A stretch of DNA of 39,517 bases, from the IMG/VR virus record IMGVR_UViG_3300025009_000241, positions 1-39,517 of that record; one strand, written 5' to 3'. Below are positions 37,502 through 39,517 of the stretch, in pieces. The DNA comes from a virus. The first letter of the stretch is position 1; every line of letters starts with the position of its first letter. Position numbers and translations under genes: made by a program. The notes below the pieces were generated by a model. It saw only the letters and a program-made list of their open reading frames with translations, did not search any database and was not told where the DNA came from.

Positions 37502-38105
37502 TTTGTTTTCTCCTCTTGTATGCTTACATTATTACACAATGTAATACACTTGTCAATACCCCAATTTCCACCAGTTTCCACCATCCCCCTCCGTGTTCTC
37601 GGAATGCTATGCGATATGCTGGCCAAGCCACCAGGATTGATTCTAATGCGCGTAAACCATTAGCGTGTATGTAATTTGATGCGAGAAGTTATCAACTTTG
37701 ATAACAATTGGCAATAGATTATCATTTGGTACTAAAAAGTGGTACTAAAGTATAATACGAACTGACAAAGGATATTTGACAGTTGCCTATTCCCCCTGTC
37801 TACTGGAATATAACAAATTTGTTATGTCCCACTTGTGATCCACAGCCGGATTAGTGTCTCACTTTGTTTCAATTATTGTAAAGTTTTGAAACGGGATTAT
37901 AAAGCATTTCAATTTTCAACATTTGTTGAAATGCCGGAGTGAGCATCCGAGAAATGAAGCACACGTTAGGATTATTATAAACATGATTATTAAAGCCCAC
38001 ACTTATCATACATAGATCAGTGTCAACCCTCACATTTATCGAACGAAAGTGTGTGACATCTGTGGTACAAATACCGCCATTGTACCGTCCGAATTAGCGT
38101 GAATT
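37502..38105. promoter_or_regulatory. Operator/promoter region of the early operon (right copy)
   Basis: About 600 bases without genes. It has the TTATCAA-CT-TTGATAA palindrome (37689-37704), TGGTACTA boxes 13 bases apart (37727, 37740), a perfect 16-base palindrome ATAACAAATTTGTTAT (37810-37825), TGTCYCAC repeats (37825, 37855) and CACAYTTATC repeats (37998, 38031). The same spacings of 30 and 33 bases occur in the left copy at 267-900. An extra stretch of about 58 bases separates the TGGTACTA boxes from the palindrome here. Minus-strand TATACT may be a -10 element. Confidence 0.6.
37689..37825. repeat. Palindrome and box cluster (right copy)
   Basis: Contains the TTATCAA/TTGATAA palindrome, two tandem TGGTACTA boxes and the perfect ATAACAAATTTGTTAT palindrome. 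Elements and order match 646-749, with changed centres and an insertion. This shows that the arms, rather than the whole sequence, are kept. Confidence 0.65.
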
Positions 38106-38136
38106 GAACAAACTCCGAGAATTGACAAGTTTGTTC
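38106..38136 (-). repeat. Inverted repeat next to the terminator
   Basis: GAACAAACT (38106-38114) pairs with AGTTTGTTC (38128-38136), giving a 9-bp stem just past the terminator in the direction of late transcription. It may be a back-up terminator or a site in the operator region. Confidence 0.55.
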
Positions 38137-38157
38137 AGCGTATGGATGTAAACAAAA

Positions 38158-38175
38158 ACACCCCCGAAGGAGTGT
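38158..38175 (-). terminator. Intrinsic terminator at the end of the late operon (right copy)
   Basis: On the minus strand ACACTCC-TTCG-GGGGTGT forms a 7-bp stem (one T-G pair) with a stable UUCG loop, followed by TTTTTGTTT. It occupies the same position as 907-950, so the terminator is kept by place and not by sequence. Confidence 0.85.
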
Positions 38176-38388
38176 CTTTGCGTTGTGGCCGCTAGTTTTA
38201 CGTCTTGGCGCTACGCGAATCTACAACCACTGGCAAATGTGGAGGATTTCTACCCACCGGCAGGGCATAGTCAAATAGTTCAGGCAGCCACGCCTTTGCG
38301 ACCAACTTCCCTCAAACTCACAACTGATCGGACAACTCATTTGTATACCGCCAGTCGTCATGGCTTGGTTAGCGACATCATCGCTAGT
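38176..38388. other. Non-coding 3' region (right copy)
   Basis: About 210 bases between the tRNA-like element and the terminator. A 46-codon minus-strand frame (38221-38361) rich in Cys has no ribosome binding site. Otherwise nothing recognised. Confidence 0.45.
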
Positions 38389-38460
38389 TGCTCCGAGAGG
38401 GAATCGAACGCCTCGTTCTCCGCCTAGAATGCACGGGCTTTGCCACTTAGCTATCGGAGC
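38389..38460 (-). tRNA. tRNA-Arg(UCU)-like gene, with imperfect stems
   Basis: The 72 bases fit cloverleaf geometry: acceptor GCTCCGA/TCGGAGC (7 bp), D-arm GCT...AGC with an AGTGGCA loop, anticodon loop ATTCTAG (T33, anticodon TCT, A37), T-loop TTCGATT and discriminator A. No CCA is encoded. The anticodon stem and the T-stem each have two mismatches, so it may be degenerate, a tRNA-like processing signal or a tRNA needing editing. It lies after the metallophosphoesterase on the right copy only. Confidence 0.6.
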
Positions 38461-38535
38461 AGTCTTGCGATCGTGTGGTTGATTGGAACCACATAAATAT
38501 TATTGCACGACATTTTTCATTTGTCAAGTAGCTGC

Positions 38536-38566
38536 GGAGCGCCGCCCTTTCGGGTTACAGCGCTCC
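38536..38566 (-). ncRNA. GNRA-capped hairpin (right copy)
   Basis: On the minus strand GGAGCGC/GCGCTCC encloses a UGUAA bulge and the apical CCC-GAAA-GGG. The cap and UAA are shared with 1193-1221 while the lower stem differs, keeping pairing. It lies between the metallophosphoesterase and the tRNA-like gene. Confidence 0.6.
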
Positions 38567-38616
38567 ATTTTACCGCACGTTGGCGGGCAGTACAACGGGG
38601 AATGACCCCGGTGGTG

Positions 38617-39517
38617 CTACTCCTGTGGAAACACCATGCCACTGAACATATCATTGGCCGGGCTTACCGCGCTCGGATTGTGTATCAATGGAGCAACTTC
38701 GATATTATTCACGTTTTTCTCTTTAGCGGTTCCACCGCCGTTTGTCACGGTAATAAAGCAGCCGCCCATGGGTTTGGGAACGCCGCCCCGCGTGACTTCC
38801 CAACCAGTTGACCCGTCACCGTAAGACTGGCAATATCCTGGCGTTCTTACGTGGTGCTGTGTGTCAAAGTAATGCGCCCCCTTGTTGCTCAATCTTTCAC
38901 GAGTTATCGGTATCCAGTAAGCGTTGTGTGAATGACCATTGATAACCACGTCTGCATCAGGAAGGTACACGGCTTGTCTATTGGTTTGGATTGCACCCCT
39001 GGTTACTGGAGCCTCACCGCCTGACCCGTGAAAATATTTGATCCTGACCGTTCCCTCGAAGCGGTTGTTATTTCGCATCATTACCCGTATCCATCCACCA
39101 TAACCGCCGTGTAGGATATTCCCCCCGCGTGCATTCAGCGCACTAACTAGCCTGTCAGATAGATAGGTATTCGCGTTCTTTAGGACTGATAACTCGTGAT
39201 TGCCTGGGGTGATTAGTACAATATTCTTTGCGTATTTCTCCAGTTGATTAGCCGAATCCAATACCACATAATCGTAGTAATCAGGACGGCGGTATTCAGG
39301 ACGTAACGAACTCATATCCCGGCGCGGGTCAAATCTACCATTCATTGCATCGTAGAAATCACCCACTATAACGATTGCGGCATCTTGACTTATTGCTGTA
39401 TCCAGATCTTGAAAGAATGCTTTGCGATTGCAGTACACGCTGTCGAAATGCACGTCTGATGTGAAAAAGAATTTCTGTTCTGTGCCGTCAATTACAAAAG
39501 TGGTAATAGCCCCAACT
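38617..39517 (-). CDS. Metallophosphoesterase, second copy (N-terminus cut by window edge)
   Basis: In frame from the right edge, with the same motifs as 1550-2512: DVHFD, GDFYD, GNHE and GHSH. The C-terminus differs (FSGMVFPQE instead of YAQDIG). The last 127 bases (39391-39517) are identical to 2330-2456, while the rest shows scattered substitutions. What follows the stop is also different: tRNA-like gene here, two tiny protein genes there. The start codon lies outside the window. Confidence 0.9.
   Translation of the reverse strand, partial: VGAITTFVIDGTEQKFFFTSDVHFDSVYCNRKAFFQDLDTAISQDAAIVIVGDFYDAMNGRFDPRRDMSSLRPEYRRPDYYDYVVLDSANQLEKYAKNIVLITPGNHELSVLKNANTYLSDRLVSALNARGGNILHGGYGGWIRVMMRNNNRFEGTVRIKYFHGSGGEAPVTRGAIQTNRQAVYLPDADVVINGHSHNAYWIPITRERLSNKGAHYFDTQHHVRTPGYCQSYGDGSTGWEVTRGGVPKPMGGCFITVTNGGGTAKEKNVNNIEVAPLIHNPSAVSPANDMFSGMVFPQE

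Noticed and set aside
37502-38105. CRISPR-like array
   Set aside because: The repeats are short, come in pairs and are of several kinds; there are no regular repeat-spacer units and no cas genes.
38221-38361. A 46-aa Cys-rich minus-strand frame near the right terminator
   Set aside because: It has no ribosome binding site, no overlap with a neighbour and no family pattern. Length is within chance expectation.
1-39517. Temperate lifestyle with integration genes
   Set aside because: No integrase, excisionase, CI-like repressor or host flanking gene could be recognised. The repeated junctions are not attachment-site-like.

Overview
The window looks like a tailed double-stranded DNA phage of the long-tailed (siphovirus) type, probably a metagenomic contig. 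No host chromosomal gene, integrase, excisionase or CI-like repressor is recognisable. Essentially every real gene is on the minus strand, so transcription runs from the right edge to the left. Packaging and head genes are of the SPP1/HK97 kind. The lysis genes (GH25 muramidase fused to a cysteine-peptidase-like domain, XhlA-like protein, LLH-type holin) resemble those of phages of Gram-positive-type hosts, but the host cannot be fixed from this sequence.

Layout in the direction of transcription: (1) 38158-37500, a non-coding operator/promoter region with palindromes and direct repeats; (2) 37501-27000, early genes: ribbon-helix-helix regulator, many tiny zinc-ribbon proteins, RecT, a beta-class DNA methyltransferase, an HNH protein, a replisome-organiser-like protein, a second adenine methylase, a PD-(D/E)XK-like nuclease and a LuxR-type HTH protein; (3) 26971-20276, start of the late region: 15-bp motif, sigma-region-4-like protein, holin, HNH, small and large terminase, portal, minor head protein; (4) 20172-19740, a structured non-coding block with two tRNA-like folds and a terminator; (5) 19726-17932, scaffold, major capsid, decoration-like protein; (6) 17838-12893, an accessory cassette: GT4-FkbM fusion, GIY-YIG endonuclease, HExxH protein, membrane peptide, GT2-like enzyme, radical SAM enzyme; (7) 12896-4371, a tail-tube paralogue with a long extension, connector proteins, tail tube, frameshifted tail chaperone pair, tape measure, tail/LamG protein; (8) 4301-1268, endolysin, XhlA-like protein, metallophosphoesterase and two tiny genes; (9) 1230-267, hairpin, terminator and another copy of the operator region; (10) 266-1, start of another methyltransferase copy.

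The two edges repeat interior sequence in diverged form. The left edge carries a second methyltransferase and operator region. The right edge carries a second metallophosphoesterase and 3' region, with a map period of about 37.06 kb. The last 127 bases are identical to 2330-2456 and the window then stops. This fits a contig that has walked once around a circular or circularly permuted genome and crossed into a sibling strain. True tandem units remain possible.

The most unusual content is regulatory and accessory: an exact 15-bp motif before three gene blocks; many structured intergenic RNAs, some tRNA-like; paired box-plus-terminator leaders before the tail-tube and scaffold genes; a glycosylation/radical-SAM cassette inside the virion operon; and a tail-tube paralogue with an extension of about 485 residues.
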